Numbered from the stretch's first letter, positions 1 to 12,583 are shown. The stretch: 64,000 nucleotides of DNA from Pholiota molesta (GCA_014925825.1 JACGCK010000057.1:124001-188000), one strand, 5' to 3'. Program-made: numbers and translations. The notes: generated from the sequence alone by a model not told the origin.

Positions 1-1302
1 TGTTATACACCATGCTCTCTTGCGCGCTCCTACTTACCTGGCTTGGAAGTTGGGTGACCCGGCTTCTGTCTACGAACTTGTTGTTCTTGCTGTGTTTTGA
101 GACGCTATATTTACTGAGCTGTGTAGAAGATCAAATGGATGATTTTCCACTCTGGATAACCCTATTCTGGGCCATGACATGGAGTCCCACAAAGCTCGAG
201 CACTTTGACCGCGTTTCATTTAGCTTGGTGTCTCCTTGGAAGCCTTTCCGTTTTGAACGGCAACCGCTGTGGGCTATGGCGTGCATAGCGCGACTCATTA
301 ACAAACTGGCGTTCATACATGTGTCACTCTGAACAGGGTGTCGGGAAGCCTTTACAACTCGATCTTCATCGATATGGTATCACTTTCTGACAGTTTTGGC
401 GACAGCATTGTCAATCCGCCGACTCAGTACCGGATGGACGCTTTGGTTAATGGCCTTCCTGTTATAACTTATCGCGTCGTCATATATATCAAAACTGTCC
501 AACTTGGGTGCCACGGTAATCAAGATTCCGAGGCTGCTGATCAATGCCAATCTTCGCTCTCGAATACCTTTCAGATTTCGAAACGCAAGCTGTGTTGAAG
601 ATTGAAGGGTTGATAAGCTGTGTTGAAAGATTGAAGGGTTGATCTCCTACTCCTGTGGATATCAACTATTCGCTTTTGTGGGGAGCGGATGCCTAAGTAA
701 GTGTTTCATTCTCACATCCCAGGGATAAAAGGACTGAAGGCAGACATAATAGTTATTTTTGAAACCAAGCTGGGGAAATTGTATTTACTCTATGATCTGA
801 TATCCCAACACAGATGAACAGGCAAATGTTCAATCATACATAGCCTGTATGCGGATCAATAGTCACAGGTCAGTCATTATGCGGATTGTTTGGAGAGACC
901 ATGCATGTCCCTAGATTCTTTGTCTTCGTCGTCTGCCCTCCAGCAATTATAATTCTGAATTACCGGGCCAAGCGTTTGCATCCAGGGATATCGACGGGAT
1001 CCCACAAACTAATTCTCGAGTCTGAGCTGCCTTGAGAAATTTGTGATATTGGTGTCCTTCGATCAATCCCTGCTGATAGATCATATCCATAATTGAATGC
1101 TCATTACACCTTTCAGCGCTCCGGAACCTCCTCGACATCATCCGCTATCTGACTTCCATTACACTTCACGCATCATATCAAGAGATTGGATAATGAATCC
1201 TGTCTCGGGGAAAGCTATAGAGGAGCTTTGTGCTCTATATCAACTCCCTTCTCCGAGCTTTATAACTCACCTGTTTACAGATCTTCTCCAAGCCCACTTT
1301 TG
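1..1302. other. 5' flank, no gene supported
   Basis: Short ORFs exist on both strands but none shows a recognisable domain, a coherent exon chain or a protein-like composition. The only structure I see is a short tandem duplication near 600. The last 200 bases are probably the promoter and 5' UTR of the DUF6533 gene that follows. Confidence 0.5.
588..643. repeat. Two-copy tandem repeat, about 28 bp unit
   Basis: A unit beginning AGCTGTGTTGAAGATTGAAG occurs twice head to tail, differing by one extra A in the second copy. It looks like a simple replication-slippage duplication in noncoding DNA. Confidence 0.7.
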
Positions 1303-3179
1303 ATGTCGCAAGGGAACATGACCCAGCAAAACCCTCTCGCTGAAGAGCTTGCAGGAATATTAATTGCCGCCAGAAACGTCGTTAATGGCAACTATTCCAG
1401 TTGTGAGTATGCAGAGGTTTCTTTCGTTTGCATCGAGATCATTCTAACTTCACTTAGGCATTACGTTTACTTTACTGTTCTACGATACATTGTTGATGTT
1501 CCCGAAAGAGGTGTGTACTCTCTATTGACCTGGCTCCGTAACCTTCTGATAAATGGCCAGCTGGAATATATCTGGAGGTAAATGCGAGAGTTCTCTTACT
1601 CTCCGTTTGGACAGTAACGCCAGTATCAGGAGCAAGTGGTCGACTCCAAAGGTCATATATATCTTAGTAAGATACTATGCATTGATTCACCTCGGGTATG
1701 TCTGTATTTCGTCAATATTCCACGTTATTCCTAATTTATTCGTGAAGAATCCTGCTCTCCAGTATGTCATTTTTCTGTTGAAGGACGTAATCATCACCGT
1801 AATGGGTCATTTCATTTACAGTTACCACTCGCAGAACTGACGGGCACAACGTAAGAACCTTCGCTCCTTTATTTATGCAGCTCAGTATTGACGAATCTCG
1901 ACAGTTGTAAGGCAGACATCCTATGTCCTCATGTTTCGAGACTTGACAAATGTTCTCGGTGTTATTGTAGATGCGAATTCTACTGCTGGTTGGTATCTCT
2001 GTAAGGAACATCTACATCCTATTTCTTTGCTGTTCCTCACTGAAATTTATCGACAGAGGCCCCGTTGTATTCCAAACAGGAATATTCTTTGTGATAACAA
2101 TGCGGCTCCACGCTCTGTATAATCGAAGCACTAAAGGTACGTCCAAATTGAATCACCAATTATAATGCGGCTGGCTCATGGCACTTCAAGTTCTCGGGCT
2201 TCTGGTCGTCCTCATACTGGGTATGTATCCGTAATATCTGCAGGATTGGACTTACCGAAGTTACCCGTCCCATAGGCGACTTCGCTGTGGCGCTCCAAGG
2301 CAGTATCATCACCGGTATTAAGATCTCAGGAGGCTTGATCCCCGTTCCTCTTGGATTGCCCATGTCCGGATGTCTCACAGAGGGATCTCCGTCGAAGGGT
2401 ACCCTCCTGCGAATATGGTATGGGTTATTCATGTTCTGTGATCCGGACTTATGACAGTAACGCACCTTACCATTGGATTCATAGGATTACTTCTTGGTCC
2501 GTTTCAGGTAACGACTATTTGCCTGCATCCCATCCGACAACAGCTGCTGATTCTCTTCACTACTTACTAAAGCCATTCACTTCGGAATGACGATGAACAA
2601 GTTCCTGGAGGGCAGGAGATACCGAACAGTCATCAAGCGAGAAAGGCAGATACCGCCGCTTTTGACTGCGTTTTTCAGAGATGGCATCGTGTTCTACCTC
2701 GTGTACGTCTCTTCGCAAAGTTCGCTTGCTCTGTGTTTGTCATTGAAAGTAATGACGCTGACGCTTATATCTCAGGATTACCGGTGAGTAATCAACTCTA
2801 TTTCCTGATCTTATATATATTCTGACAACGGTATACTATAGTGATGATCCTGGTATCTGCCATAATAGAGCAACTAGTGCTCCCAGAATTTGGAAGCATA
2901 TGCTTACCGTAAGATTTCACATGTTACCCTGCGCCAACGATTTATTAACCTCTGGCTTCGGTAGCTGGTTTATTGGCATATATTCATTCGCTGTAAGTTA
3001 CTATAATTTGTGTCGTCAAGGGTTTCGATGTAATATTCTCGTAGGGCTCGCACTTGATCATTAGTCTCAGAGAAGCTGCTGCAAGGGGGCTCAGCCGTAG
3101 CAGGGGAGGCTCGACATGGAAAGACGCGATCTCTGTTCTCTACTTTGTTCCGGAGACTCGCAGTGGAAATTTGGGGTAA
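1303..3179 (+). CDS. DUF6533 family integral membrane protein
   Basis: Multi-exon gene of the DUF6533 family, a large multi-pass membrane family of unknown function in Agaricomycetes. The start ATG opens MSQGNMTQQNPLAEELAG. After an intron at about 1404 the signature core appears as TFTLLFYDTLLMFPKE, then LEYIWS after another intron, then KWSTPKVIYILVRYYALIHL. This is the family order (membrane segment, Y-D-T-L-L, EYIW, RYY). Later short exons give hydrophobic segments (VVFQTGIFFVITMRLHALYN; VLGLLVVLIL). The last exon reads GSHLIISLREAAARG and ends WKDAISVLYFVPETRSGNLG before TAA. The middle exons were placed by eye and some boundaries between 1720 and 2950 are uncertain. It is convergent with the BolA gene. 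No function beyond membrane location can be inferred. Confidence 0.8.
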
Positions 3180-3380
3180 TATTTTGGTAAATGTAAAAAA
3201 AATCTATGCCTCCAATTCTATCCTCTATGTATTTGTGATTTTTGCATATATATACTAAGCCGAAAAGGAAGAACATGGCTTCGGTGTACATAACTATCCT
3301 TCAAACCTTACATGAATATTTACAAGGGAAAAAAAATGAAATCGATGAACGATTAAACGGTTTAGACTATGCCGATGGAC

Positions 3381-3844
3381 CTAAGAAGATGCCTTGGCTT
3401 GCAGTTCTTCGTATTGTTGGGGGGTATAGGTTTTCTGTGAATGGCAAACACATCAGTGAAGGGATAAAGGTTAAGAATAAGTGCGCACCTGAGAGAACGC
3501 ATGCATCTGGGCAATTTGGTCTTTGAGTAGCTCATTCACTACAGGATGGTGTGAGTAGCCATTTATAGTATACTTCCTACCACGTTGGAAAGGAAGCACG
3601 TACCCATGCGGTGTCGCGCGAGCGTCGTTTTTCCTTGAAATGCCTATAAAACATCGCAGCATTCAGTGCCAACCCAAAAAGTGGCATGTATCCGCTATAC
3701 GACTGGAAGTTGAAAGCGCACCTCGCTGACGAGCACGATCGCGTAATTATCCCCGCAGCCGCTCGACTGGTCCTCGATCTCGAGGTGGGTGACAGGGATG
3801 GCGCGCTTAATGGCCTTTTCCAGGGCAATTGTATCGATGGGCAT
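3381..3844 (-). CDS. BolA-like protein (BolA2/Fra2 type)
   Basis: Four exons (3722-3844, 3604-3643, 3489-3538, 3381-3434) join in frame into an 88-residue protein, the usual size for a cytosolic BolA2/Fra2 protein. Visible family features are MPIDTIALEKAIKRAIPVTH at the start, the LEIEDQSSGCGDNYAIVLVS beta-strand region with its conserved Cys, FQGKTTLARHRMVNELL, and the invariant His in AQMHAFSQ before the C-terminal KTYTPQQYEEL. The family pairs with monothiol glutaredoxins (Grx3/4) to bind a [2Fe-2S] cluster and signal iron status. The pairing is family knowledge and is not visible here. All three introns have GT-AG ends. The start is the only ATG giving the full domain. It is divergent from the amidohydrolase gene across 458 bp. 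Confidence 0.93.
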
Positions 3845-4302
3845 AGTGTCCGCGTTGGCTACTGAACTCTAGTGGAGGTCTGCGACGATGAGAACGAAAT
3901 GAAATCACAGGTCTAGGAAGCGGGAAGATCCTGCAATGGCCTTGGGCTAAGATTGAAATGACTTGGGTTGACCAGTTGCTTTTCTATGTAGAGAAAGGTT
4001 GAGCTGGTGGCAGAGGAGAAGTATTTAGACTTACAGACGGATTGGGGGAGATCAAGGGGAGATGACAGAGCGGTGAGGAAGAGGGATATCTGATAAGATG
4101 CTTGTGTGTGAACGAGGATGACGACTTCTGGTCACTTGATCACTTCACTCCTCCCGAGTCCCCGGTCTTCCACAGCTTGTCACCAACCGATACCCACCTC
4201 TGAAATAGATGTTTCCAAGCTATCTATGCGACTCTCATCGTCTTATTTTCCACTGTTCACAAGTAGCCCGCCTACTGACTGAGCGATAATATATCTACTG
4301 GC
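3845..4302. promoter_or_regulatory. Shared intergenic promoter region, BolA / amidohydrolase
   Basis: 458 bp separate the two divergent start codons, so both promoters must lie here. I see no clear TATA box close to either start. Confidence 0.5.
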
Positions 4303-5702
4303 ATGTCTTTACCCTGGACCTCCAGAGCCCCGGCCTTCCTCCAGCCCCTCGCTGACAGATTTCCCGAGCTCTATCACACCGCTCTCACCCATCCAGCAAT
4401 CGACAACCACGCGCACCCGCTTTTACGCGCCTCGGCACGCGATGCAATTCCATTTGAGGGTCTTCTTTCAGAAGCGGATGGCGAGGCCATGGCCGACTCC
4501 ATCCACACAGTCGCAGCAAGAAAAGCGGCCAAGGAGCTCGCGGAGCTCTTCGGGCTGAGCATTGAGAGTGCGAAGGATGAGAAAGAGAAGTGGGCGCTGA
4601 TCAAGGCCCATCGTGCGACGTTGGAGTACGAGGAGCTTTGCAGGGTGTCCTTCGCGAAGTCGGGGATACACACGATACTTATTGACGATGGTCTAGGCGG
4701 AGGTCCTGGCGGGATGGCAAGCAAGGCCGAAGGATACCAGTGGCACGATAAGTTCACCGCGCCTGGACGGACGAAGCGCATTGTTCGCGTCGAGGTCGAG
4801 GCAGAGGTATGAGTATACTTATCCCCGTTTATTTCACATTTTTATTGATTAAATCCATGCTCATAGAAAATCTTGCGCGGGCTCTTTACTTCCCAATCGT
4901 CCGTACTACAGGATAAGACTCTCTCCATCTTTGAGTCCCGGCTCACAGACCATCTCACTACACTTGCCGCACACCCTGACGTCGTTGGCTTCAAGTCCAT
5001 TGTATGCTACCGCACAGGCCTCGACGTCTCCCTCGAATCAAGTAACGAAGCCAAGCGAGTGGCGATCAACGAGCTATGGCACACATACCGCACAGAGCAC
5101 GGCCGCATCCGCCTCGCCCACAAGGCGCTCAGCGACGAAGTCGTGCGGATCGCCCTGGGCGTGGCAGGCGAGAAAGGCCTGCCGGTGCAGTTCCACACAG
5201 GGCTCGGCGACACGGATATCCGGCTCACGCGCGCCTCGCCCGCGCACTTGCAGCCCCTCATCGAGCGCTTCCCGCAGACGCGCATCGTCATCCTCCACGC
5301 GGCGTATCCCTATACGCGCGATGCCGGGTACCTCGCGGCCGTGTATAAGAACGTTTTCTTGGACTTTGGGGAGGTGTTTCCCTTCGTGTCTAGCGAAGGA
5401 CAGCGCGCCGTCATTAAGCAAGTCCTCGAATTGACGCCCACGAACAAGATCCTGTGGTCGAGCGATGGTCACTGGTGGCCCGAGTCATACTACCTCGGGA
5501 TATACCAAGCTCGACTAGCTCTCTTCGAGGTGAGTGTACACAGTTAATGTATAATCGCTCTTGATCAGCGTCAAATTATTGAATTGGTACTTGATAGGTT
5601 CTTTCCGACCTTGTGATAAGGGAAGAGCTGACGCAGACGGAGGCGGTGACAATCGTGGAGGATGCCTTGTACAATAACAGTGCGAGGGTGTACGCGTTGT
5701 GA
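4303..5702 (+). CDS. Amidohydrolase family protein (FluG N-terminal domain type)
   Basis: Three exons (4303-4806, 4867-5529, 5598-5702) give 423 residues. The N-terminal HAIDNHAHPLL-like segment (IDNHAHPLL, about residue 31) supplies the metal-binding HxH. Further likely metal or active-site positions are His in FHTGLGD, His in VILHAAYPY and Asp in LWSSDGHWWPE, in the order expected of an amidohydrolase TIM barrel. The closing VLSDLVIREELTQTEAVTIV and ALYNNSARVYAL match the tail of the amidohydrolase half of fungal FluG proteins. FluG itself continues into a glutamine-synthetase-like half. Here the protein stops, so this is a stand-alone amidohydrolase. The substrate is unknown. Splice junctions keep the frame, there are no stops, and it appears intact. 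Confidence 0.88.
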
Positions 5703-7385
5703 GAGAAGGGGCATACTTACGTTATGTCAGTTGGGTATCTTCCCCTCGGATCTTCGTATATTCAACTGGCTCGAATCCTTGTACAAGAAATACAGGCATG
5801 TGTATCACGATGCCGTTCATTCTTTGGATGTCCAAGACCAAGCATTTACATGGCGACGGAAGTACTGGCCGCGATCATGACTCAAAATGGTAACTCACTG
5901 ATGCACTTGACAATCGTCCCGAAATTAGGTGCAACATCTGATAATTTGCAAGCTGCAATCCCCGTGGCAATCTCTCTTGTTCTGTGAGTTGTTTTCTATA
6001 TTTTCTTACCAAGGCTCTACTGACTGATCCCGCGATCTTTTACAATGCCAGATAGTGACAATCGTGAGTTTGAATACAGAAAATAATATGTCGAGATGCT
6101 GCTTTTGATATTGATCCAACTACGGTAGCTGTTATCAAAGATAAAGCTATTGTTGATTACTTTCCTAACCAGGTTCAAATCACCCACTCAAATGCGCAAG
6201 GTTCGCCCGATGTTTATCATAATACTCCAGAATCCATTTTGATATTCCGATGATCACAGTTGAGCGCTGATTTCTTCCTGCAGCGAATACCGAGATGGGC
6301 AAACGCCTCAGCTGCCTTCGTGCGCAATATGCAACAGTCTATGGCTTTCCAACTTGAACTCATCTATGCATTTTCCCCCTAGATCCTTGGAAGCTTGTTA
6401 TTGGAGTCATTGCAATTTCTATAATAATCAAGCGAGAGACTAGGATGTCGTTACCACCCAAACAATCGTTTTTAATCATAACCTTGTGTTCGTAAAATCA
6501 TCTTCTATTTCCGTACTATGTGAAATAACCGTGATATGTGCATAGCTCAAGCCAGGTATGGAGATCGAGGTCTCACGAAAGGCAATCTATAGGAATATTG
6601 GCATACTCAATACAAAGAAACGCCATGGTCAACTCTGCTGGTCGTAAGTCACGAAATCCAGAGCGGGGCAGCCTCTTCCAAACTGATTTTTCCCCCTCAG
6701 AGGTAACGTCTATTTCACAATCTCCGACACTGCCGGAAAATGTCATAATAAATGTTGAATGACTGAATCTTCAAGGCTTGACCCATGACGAAACTTCCCA
6801 GAGCTATTATTGGAAGGTTTGATCCCATGGGATACCTGGATCGCAGCCAGGAGGTTCTTCCTAGTGCCATCGATTGTTGAAAAGGGCTCGCGACTGTTCC
6901 AGAATGTTTTGGGGACAAATCCATACCTCTCTTGGCAGGATTTTGACCGAATCGGTGGGTGATTCAAATCCTATGCTTTCCTTTCTCGAATTTAACTGAG
7001 AATTTGGTTGATTATAGTGGCATTATCCCATGAACTTTAAGCGCCTGACAAAAAAAAATGAAGTCAAGAGCCGCAGGTCTTCTTTACACAGCAACAACAA
7101 GCCATATGAATCCTCCGCGCTCAACGCAATTACTCCTCATATGTCATATCTTTGCCGCTCGCTGTCTTCCCTTTGTCGCGAATCTTAAAATACGCTCCTG
7201 ATAACATTGTACTCTCGCTGCACAGCACTCCTCGCATATGGAAGCGCCAGATGTGGGAACAGAAAACTAATAGAAGGGTCGAGTCATCAGTCTCACCATT
7301 AACAGACGTCGCTGGACCTTTAAATATCGCGCAGCTGCATTTTGAGTTGTCGGAAGGACACAATTTCCCTCACGAATCTTCCATC
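5703..7385. other. Intergenic region with weak coding hints only
   Basis: A possible short spliced ORF starts at 5851 (MATEVLAAIMTQNG, then after a candidate intron ATSDNLQAAIPVAISLVL). Another starts near 6624 (MVNSAG, then RNVYFTISDTAGK). Neither can be extended into a recognisable protein. These may be remnants, lineage-specific peptides or chance. Confidence 0.3.
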
Positions 7386-8307
7386 ATGGCCCGCACTCTC
7401 TGCATCCCAGCCACCTTGTTGCTCTTGGCTGCCCTCGTACTGAGCCTTCTCGTATCCATATCGCTGCCGTCCCTCACCTCTCTCGACATCACACGCATCA
7501 CCTTCGCAGATGGTAGCGATCTGACTGGTATCAAAACATTAAGTGTGCTTCGGGTAAGCGTGGCCGATTGTCTCCCCGATAGTCAGTCTAATAACCATTC
7601 TTTCCCTTCCATCTCTATTAGCTGGGCATCTGGTAAGAGAATCAATTTTCGGTAACAGAAACAGGGGCACTGAATATATTCAAAGGGCTCCTTGTATCTA
7701 TGCCAGTGACGGCTCCCATGCATGTGCATCCAAAGGTTGTTACTTTCCTGATTTTACAGCGAGAATGCACCCAAACATGATTTATAGAACTGGGATATGA
7801 GCTGCTAATAGGCAGCCTATCCAATCAAAAGGATTCTGGCATTATCAAATCATCGTGGACTCGAGGACTCGTAATGCATACCGTTGGTACGTCGTCATAA
7901 TCACCAAATACATAATCTTGAGCGAAACTAATCTGCTAGTGTACCCTTCAGCCACAGGATTCATCTTTATTGCATTCCTCACATCGCTCTTCGAAAGCAT
8001 GACTATCAATTTCGTTGCATTCCTTGCGTCCTCCTTCGCGGCACTTATTACGCTTGTTGCTTTTGCCATCGACATCGCCTTTTTTGCACTCGTCCACCAT
8101 CTCATAAACGACGTCAATATCGGCGCTAGCACAAAAACTGCCCCAGGCTTTTGGCTGACCTTTGTTTCCCTTGTCCTCTGTCTTCTTGCCAGTGTGACTT
8201 TTTGCTTTGGCCGGCGAAGGGAACGCAGGTCAAGTGAGAGTACCAGCTACCCCATGCAAACATCTAAAAGCGGGAAATTTTGGGATAAGTTCCACGGAGG
8301 CGTCTAA
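7386..8307 (+). CDS. PalI/SUR7 family membrane protein
   Basis: Five exons (7386-7553, 7622-7632, 7665-7735, 7788-7886, 7940-8307) give 238 residues. The protein starts with a hydrophobic anchor (IPATLLLLAALVLSLLVSI). A luminal part contains LGIWGT and two Cys (CIYASDGSHAC), then LGYELLIG and the conserved SSWTRGLVMH. Three more membrane segments follow (TGFIFIAFLTSLF; FLASSFAALITLVAFAIDIA; FWLTFVSLVLCLLASVTFCF) and a short basic, Ser-rich cytosolic tail. This order of one N-terminal and three C-terminal membrane segments is that of PalI/SUR7 proteins, which work in ambient-pH sensing or eisosome-type plasma membrane domains. The second exon is only 11 bases long. The exon chain keeps one frame, which supports it. 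Whether it belongs to the PalI or the SUR7 branch is undecided. Confidence 0.87.
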
Positions 8308-11300
8308 CGGATTGATCTGCTCTTTATGTCATTACCATGTTGTATTTACTTTTCGCAGATCCTGCGTTGCAAGTTTTCAGAACTCCTTTTCATTTGTAGA
8401 GAGTTGTACTATACCGGATCTTTTCCTTGGTGATGTGGTGACGGCTTCCTTGCAAACCTCAAAACCTAGGCTAAATGTCTATGGTACATTTACGTACTCT
8501 ATATACCACTTCAATTTGTTATTGGACTCTTTCTAGTAGATCATGACCTCGATCCAAATTTATCACCAACGTCGAATCGAAACGCAGTTAGCGCTTAGCG
8601 CTCAGTGGCAAGCGCTTATTTGAACGGCATTTGCCGAAGTACCGAGATCAGCGCCGTCGTCGTCATCCATTGTTACGCGTTACATTTGGGTTGCACCATC
8701 TGAATCGCAGCGCTCAAGAGTCAAGACGATGGGGCGACCTGGGTGCTCCACAACATTCTACATTATTCCGTAACGCTGTTGATTATCGTTTCAACTTGCA
8801 GACTTAATTCCTCTTAATTCGGCTTCACTCAAATATTACACCTCCCCGTTGCAGGGTAACGGTGAGGGCCAATGAGGGCCAATCTACTACATAAGTAGTA
8901 TGTTGTAGTATGTCCTTGGTATGTCCTGTCCGCCATGTGGCGGCGCTAGGAACAAATTCCTCTGATCTTACCAAGACTTGACAGAACTTACCGTTCGGTT
9001 CCGTTGATCGCTTTGGCGCTTGATTTAAATAACCACATCTGGGTTGTTTAGCGACATAAAACACGGGCTCGAGCGCTTGTTGCATGAATGGCTGGGTCTG
9101 GGCTGGGTAACTATGTAGCAGTAAATTGGTTTGAGCGGTTTACTATTTTTTACAATATACTATCCCAATCCAGGAGTCTGAAAAGTCACAGGAGTTTGAA
9201 ATCTTCCTTTTCCTCCGTCAGTCTCCAGTATCTCATTCTCAGGTTTTGCATGAGAATACATACATACTATACATTAGTGAATATAAAGAAAGATTGGAGA
9301 GAATTGGAGTACAGCAAGCAGTGGACGGTGAAAAGGCATTTCCATTACACTCAAAGAGGCAATGTAACCAAATGTTTTCCCAGATCTATGTAGATTGGGC
9401 TGCTCATTCACCCTCGGGTTTTTGGGACAACATTCCTACATAGCAAGCCATTTACTATGCAAAACCCTGGACTCAAGAATGCATTCATTCAAATGTCAAA
9501 TTGAAAAAAGGTCATTTTTTCTTTCCGAAGAGTGACAGATGTGATTTGGACGTGATAATTTTGTAGCTCCGCCCCAAAGGCAATCGCACGCCAAAATCCT
9601 CGTATTGTGGCAGCCGACGGTGCCGGGACTCGGAATACGAATATCTTGATGTGACTTTCAGTGACAAGGCTTTCAATCTCGCGATGTCGTCGACTTTTTA
9701 CCACCGGGAATGCTCCGCTGTCGACTGTGCTTGACCTCTCCACAAGAAATTTTATATTCGAGTAGAAGACAAAAAGCCGCATGTGCTGGCGAAGTTTAAG
9801 GGATGGAGGGCTAATGGTTGTGGAGGAGTACACTTTCTACCGAAATTGTTCCAAACTCCTGGATTGGGATAGTATGGGCGGGAGATTTTGGAAACGGGTG
9901 GGTGAACACATCTTCCATGTACTTATCCCCACCGTGCTTGTAATTTTTTTTATTAGACCCCGAGCTCGGAGTCGCAATATTCGTGGCATTGTTCATCACA
10001 AACAGCCAAAAAAGCGAGTTATTCTTGAATATCGATGATTTCTGCTGTACTATTAATGCCTTTTTCGGCCTAGCGCTTTGGAAAACCCTCATTGGCCAGG
10101 CCGTCTGCGAACTGTACAAAGTGACTACTGTCCAGAAGTCGAATTTGTCAACTCGGTGTTGAATTTTTGAGACCCCATTTTGCCCATACATATTACATAG
10201 ATCCCGACACGCTTGAAAGAGGTGAAAGTCCCTAATGGCCGCAATCAATATCAGCAGATCAATTTCTGCAGAAATGTGCTGTTTTTAGCATTGGTGGCAG
10301 TTGCATCCGGGCCAGCCCTAATATTCTAATTATTTAAGCTTTCCTCCCGTGTAAATATCCGACACTGGATAGAATCTCGGTGTGAGTCTCGTCTTCAACA
10401 CTCTTCAACACCGTACCAAGTGGCCCCTAATGCTTTTGCTATTGGCAGATCAGTTAAACGCGTTTTCGGAGCCTTGAGAGCTGGCGGCAGGATGGCGGCA
10501 ATAGACTAGCGCTGACATTGACTAATTTAGCATCTCCGAACTCGCCTCATGTCTCGCATTTCTCCCGACATATGTAATCTACATGTACAACAATAATTCA
10601 TGTATGATTGAATCACAACAAGACAAAGCTGTACTCGACCCGCCTAGTGATCCCTATTAATCATGTTTAACAGTCAGTTTTGACGACTTTGACATGTGTT
10701 CTACAGTTAAAAAAGAAATAGCCGGCGGTGGTACAAAAGAGGACATTTATGACTCGGAAAGGACATTCCCATTCCATTCGGCGCTATTAATTTTTTTCCC
10801 TGGCTGTGCCAGTGGTCGAACACAGGGCCTCTCACGGACACCCGAGAAGAATCCGAGGCCAAAATCCCAGGTTGCGTATCCATCACATGAGTATCTCATC
10901 CGAAACGCCTGCGGAATTGGGAGATCTAGAGAAAGTCACGAACGTCAGTCTAGAATTGTAACACGACCATTGTTTCCTCCGAGGACTCATGACTTATTCA
11001 TGACACGGGATTAATTGGGTGCGTGTATTGGTTATACCTTAATTGTATTATTGTGCAGATGGGGACAGCTTGGGCCATCTAACAGAAACGAGGCTTTGAG
11101 TTACCACCCCACCTCGTTGTTATTTTTTTGCTTGCTTGCGCGAACGTACGAAGGGCCAATTTATGTTATCTCAGATACCGCGTGGCTGAAGCGCGAAATT
11201 ACCGTTTCTAGACACGGCCCCCGCAGTGACAGTTGCCACGTGGGAGATGCCGCTTCCGGTTCGGGGTGATTGACGAACTTTCAGAAAATATATTGGCAGC

Positions 11301-11455
11301 GTTGCCTGCATCCTGTGCCGTCTTGTGTGCGAGACACGAAATTACCAATTGCATGGATTGAGGTAATATTGGCATGATGTCTCCGTCCCACAAATTGACA
11401 CGCTTAGACCTGGAAGCCACCCTGGTTCTTCCCAAGCGTTTCAAGTCCCGGTTGG
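8308..11455. other. Long intergenic region, no gene supported
   Basis: About 3.1 kb. ORFs of 80 to 145 codons occur on both strands (for example 9811-10248 minus and 10694-11014 plus) but none has a recognisable motif, hydrophobic pattern or neighbouring exon. Short palindromic GCGCTTAGCGCT runs lie near 8590. I see no transposon ends. Confidence 0.45.
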
Positions 11456-11462
11456 TATAAAA
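11456..11462 (+). promoter_or_regulatory. TATA box of the small Cys-rich gene
   Basis: TATAAAA lies 126 bp upstream of the ATG at 11588, followed by a pyrimidine- and A-rich leader (CCTCGATCTCCTCAAG). Spacing suits a fungal TATA-type promoter with a roughly 95-base 5' UTR. Confidence 0.6.
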
Positions 11463-11587
11463 CCAACCCTCCACTTCTGCTCCAATCCCCACCATTGCCT
11501 CGATCTCCTCAAGAGTTCAAAGCCCAACAAAAAGGCAGACGCCTCCTCTATTCTTCCCATAACTTTAATACTTATTCGACAATTCAA

Positions 11588-12009
11588 ATGTGCCAGCACA
11601 AGATGTGAGTACATGTTCAGGCGCGTTGCTTTGGTCTATGGCTGACATCCTATTAGAATTGGTGATTTCTATAGGGGCTGTGGCGTATGTCGTCGCGTCG
11701 CTCGCGAATTTCTCCCGCACTCACGCGTTTCTGTAGCACTTTCATGGCCGTTATTACACTGGGGAAATTACAGACTGTGGTTCCGACCGTTGCAAGACCA
11801 GTGGAGCCCACAAACACAGAACAGCAAGTAATTGTGGTTGCGAACAGGTATGTACATTCCTCCCATAGCCCAAGGACCGAATATCTAATGAGCGACTATT
11901 TATGTAGGTCGTTGTTGAAGACCGAAAAATCCAAAATATGTTCCAAATCCCTAATCCCGAATGTCAGCGCGCTAAAGCCGCTGCCGCTGCCGCTACCACT
12001 GCACGGTAA
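11588..12009 (+). CDS. Small Cys/His-rich basidiomycete protein
   Basis: Four exons (11588-11604, 11657-11684, 11737-11847, 11908-12009) give 85 residues. It opens MCQHKIIGDFYRGCGHFHGR, then DCGSDRCKTSGAHKH, NCGCEQ and a final PECQR, with an Ala-rich tail. Seven Cys and five His in the first 52 residues suggest metal binding or several disulfides. I see no signal peptide, so cytosolic or nuclear metal binding is likelier than secretion. The start MCQ, the CGH pair, the CxxxxC and the CxC fit a small unnamed protein family widespread in Agaricomycetes, recalled from memory. No function is known to me. A 17-base first exon makes this gene easy to miss. All junctions are GT-AG and preserve frame, and a TATA box precedes it. 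Confidence 0.75.
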
Positions 12010-12583
12010 AGCGCTGACTGACTTGATCATTTCTTTTTGGACTTTGGGAATCGGCGGAAGGGCTGTCTTTGAGTAGACGGGTTCGCCGCGCGGTGTGTTT
12101 TATATTATCTCCTCGCTTTCGTCGCCTATCGCATGTCATGCTATTTTATCTCCAGCATCATTAATCTGTGTCCGCACTCGTTTGTAGCTATATTGCATAG
12201 TTCTGCTCGTTATATCATATTTATTCTATCTCTTTGATTAGTCCATGACCAAAAGCTTAAAGGCCTGGCCGTAGTGCCACTGAGTTTCAACTGAGTTTGC
12301 ACTGAGGTGCCCGCCGGCCCTGATGTCACTGATGTCACATGCCTTGAGTAATTACTACCTCCTGACACCGACTGTTCGACGGCCATCTAAGTTCTCGCCT
12401 CCATCTCCCTGGTAATCAGCTACTAGGCCACTAGGCCCTGTCTCTGCTGTCGTTCTCGCGTCAATCGCACCTCCGATTTTGGATCTGGCTAACATTACTT
12501 CAACCACAAGGTAGCGACGAATCTTGGAACATCGACAGCTATGCCAACATGTAAACTCTGGCAGTATTTGATATTACCACCAG
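12010..12583. other. Intergenic / 5' region of the Bbc1-like gene
   Basis: Contains the 3' end of the Cys-rich gene and the unresolved 5' end of the next gene. No separate gene is visible. An ATG at 12541 could belong to the first exon of the Bbc1-like gene but does not join in frame by any GT-AG intron I can draw. Confidence 0.4.

Noticed and set aside
12..332. 106-codon ORF at the window start
   Set aside because: No recognisable domain, overlapped by an antisense ORF, no supporting exon chain.
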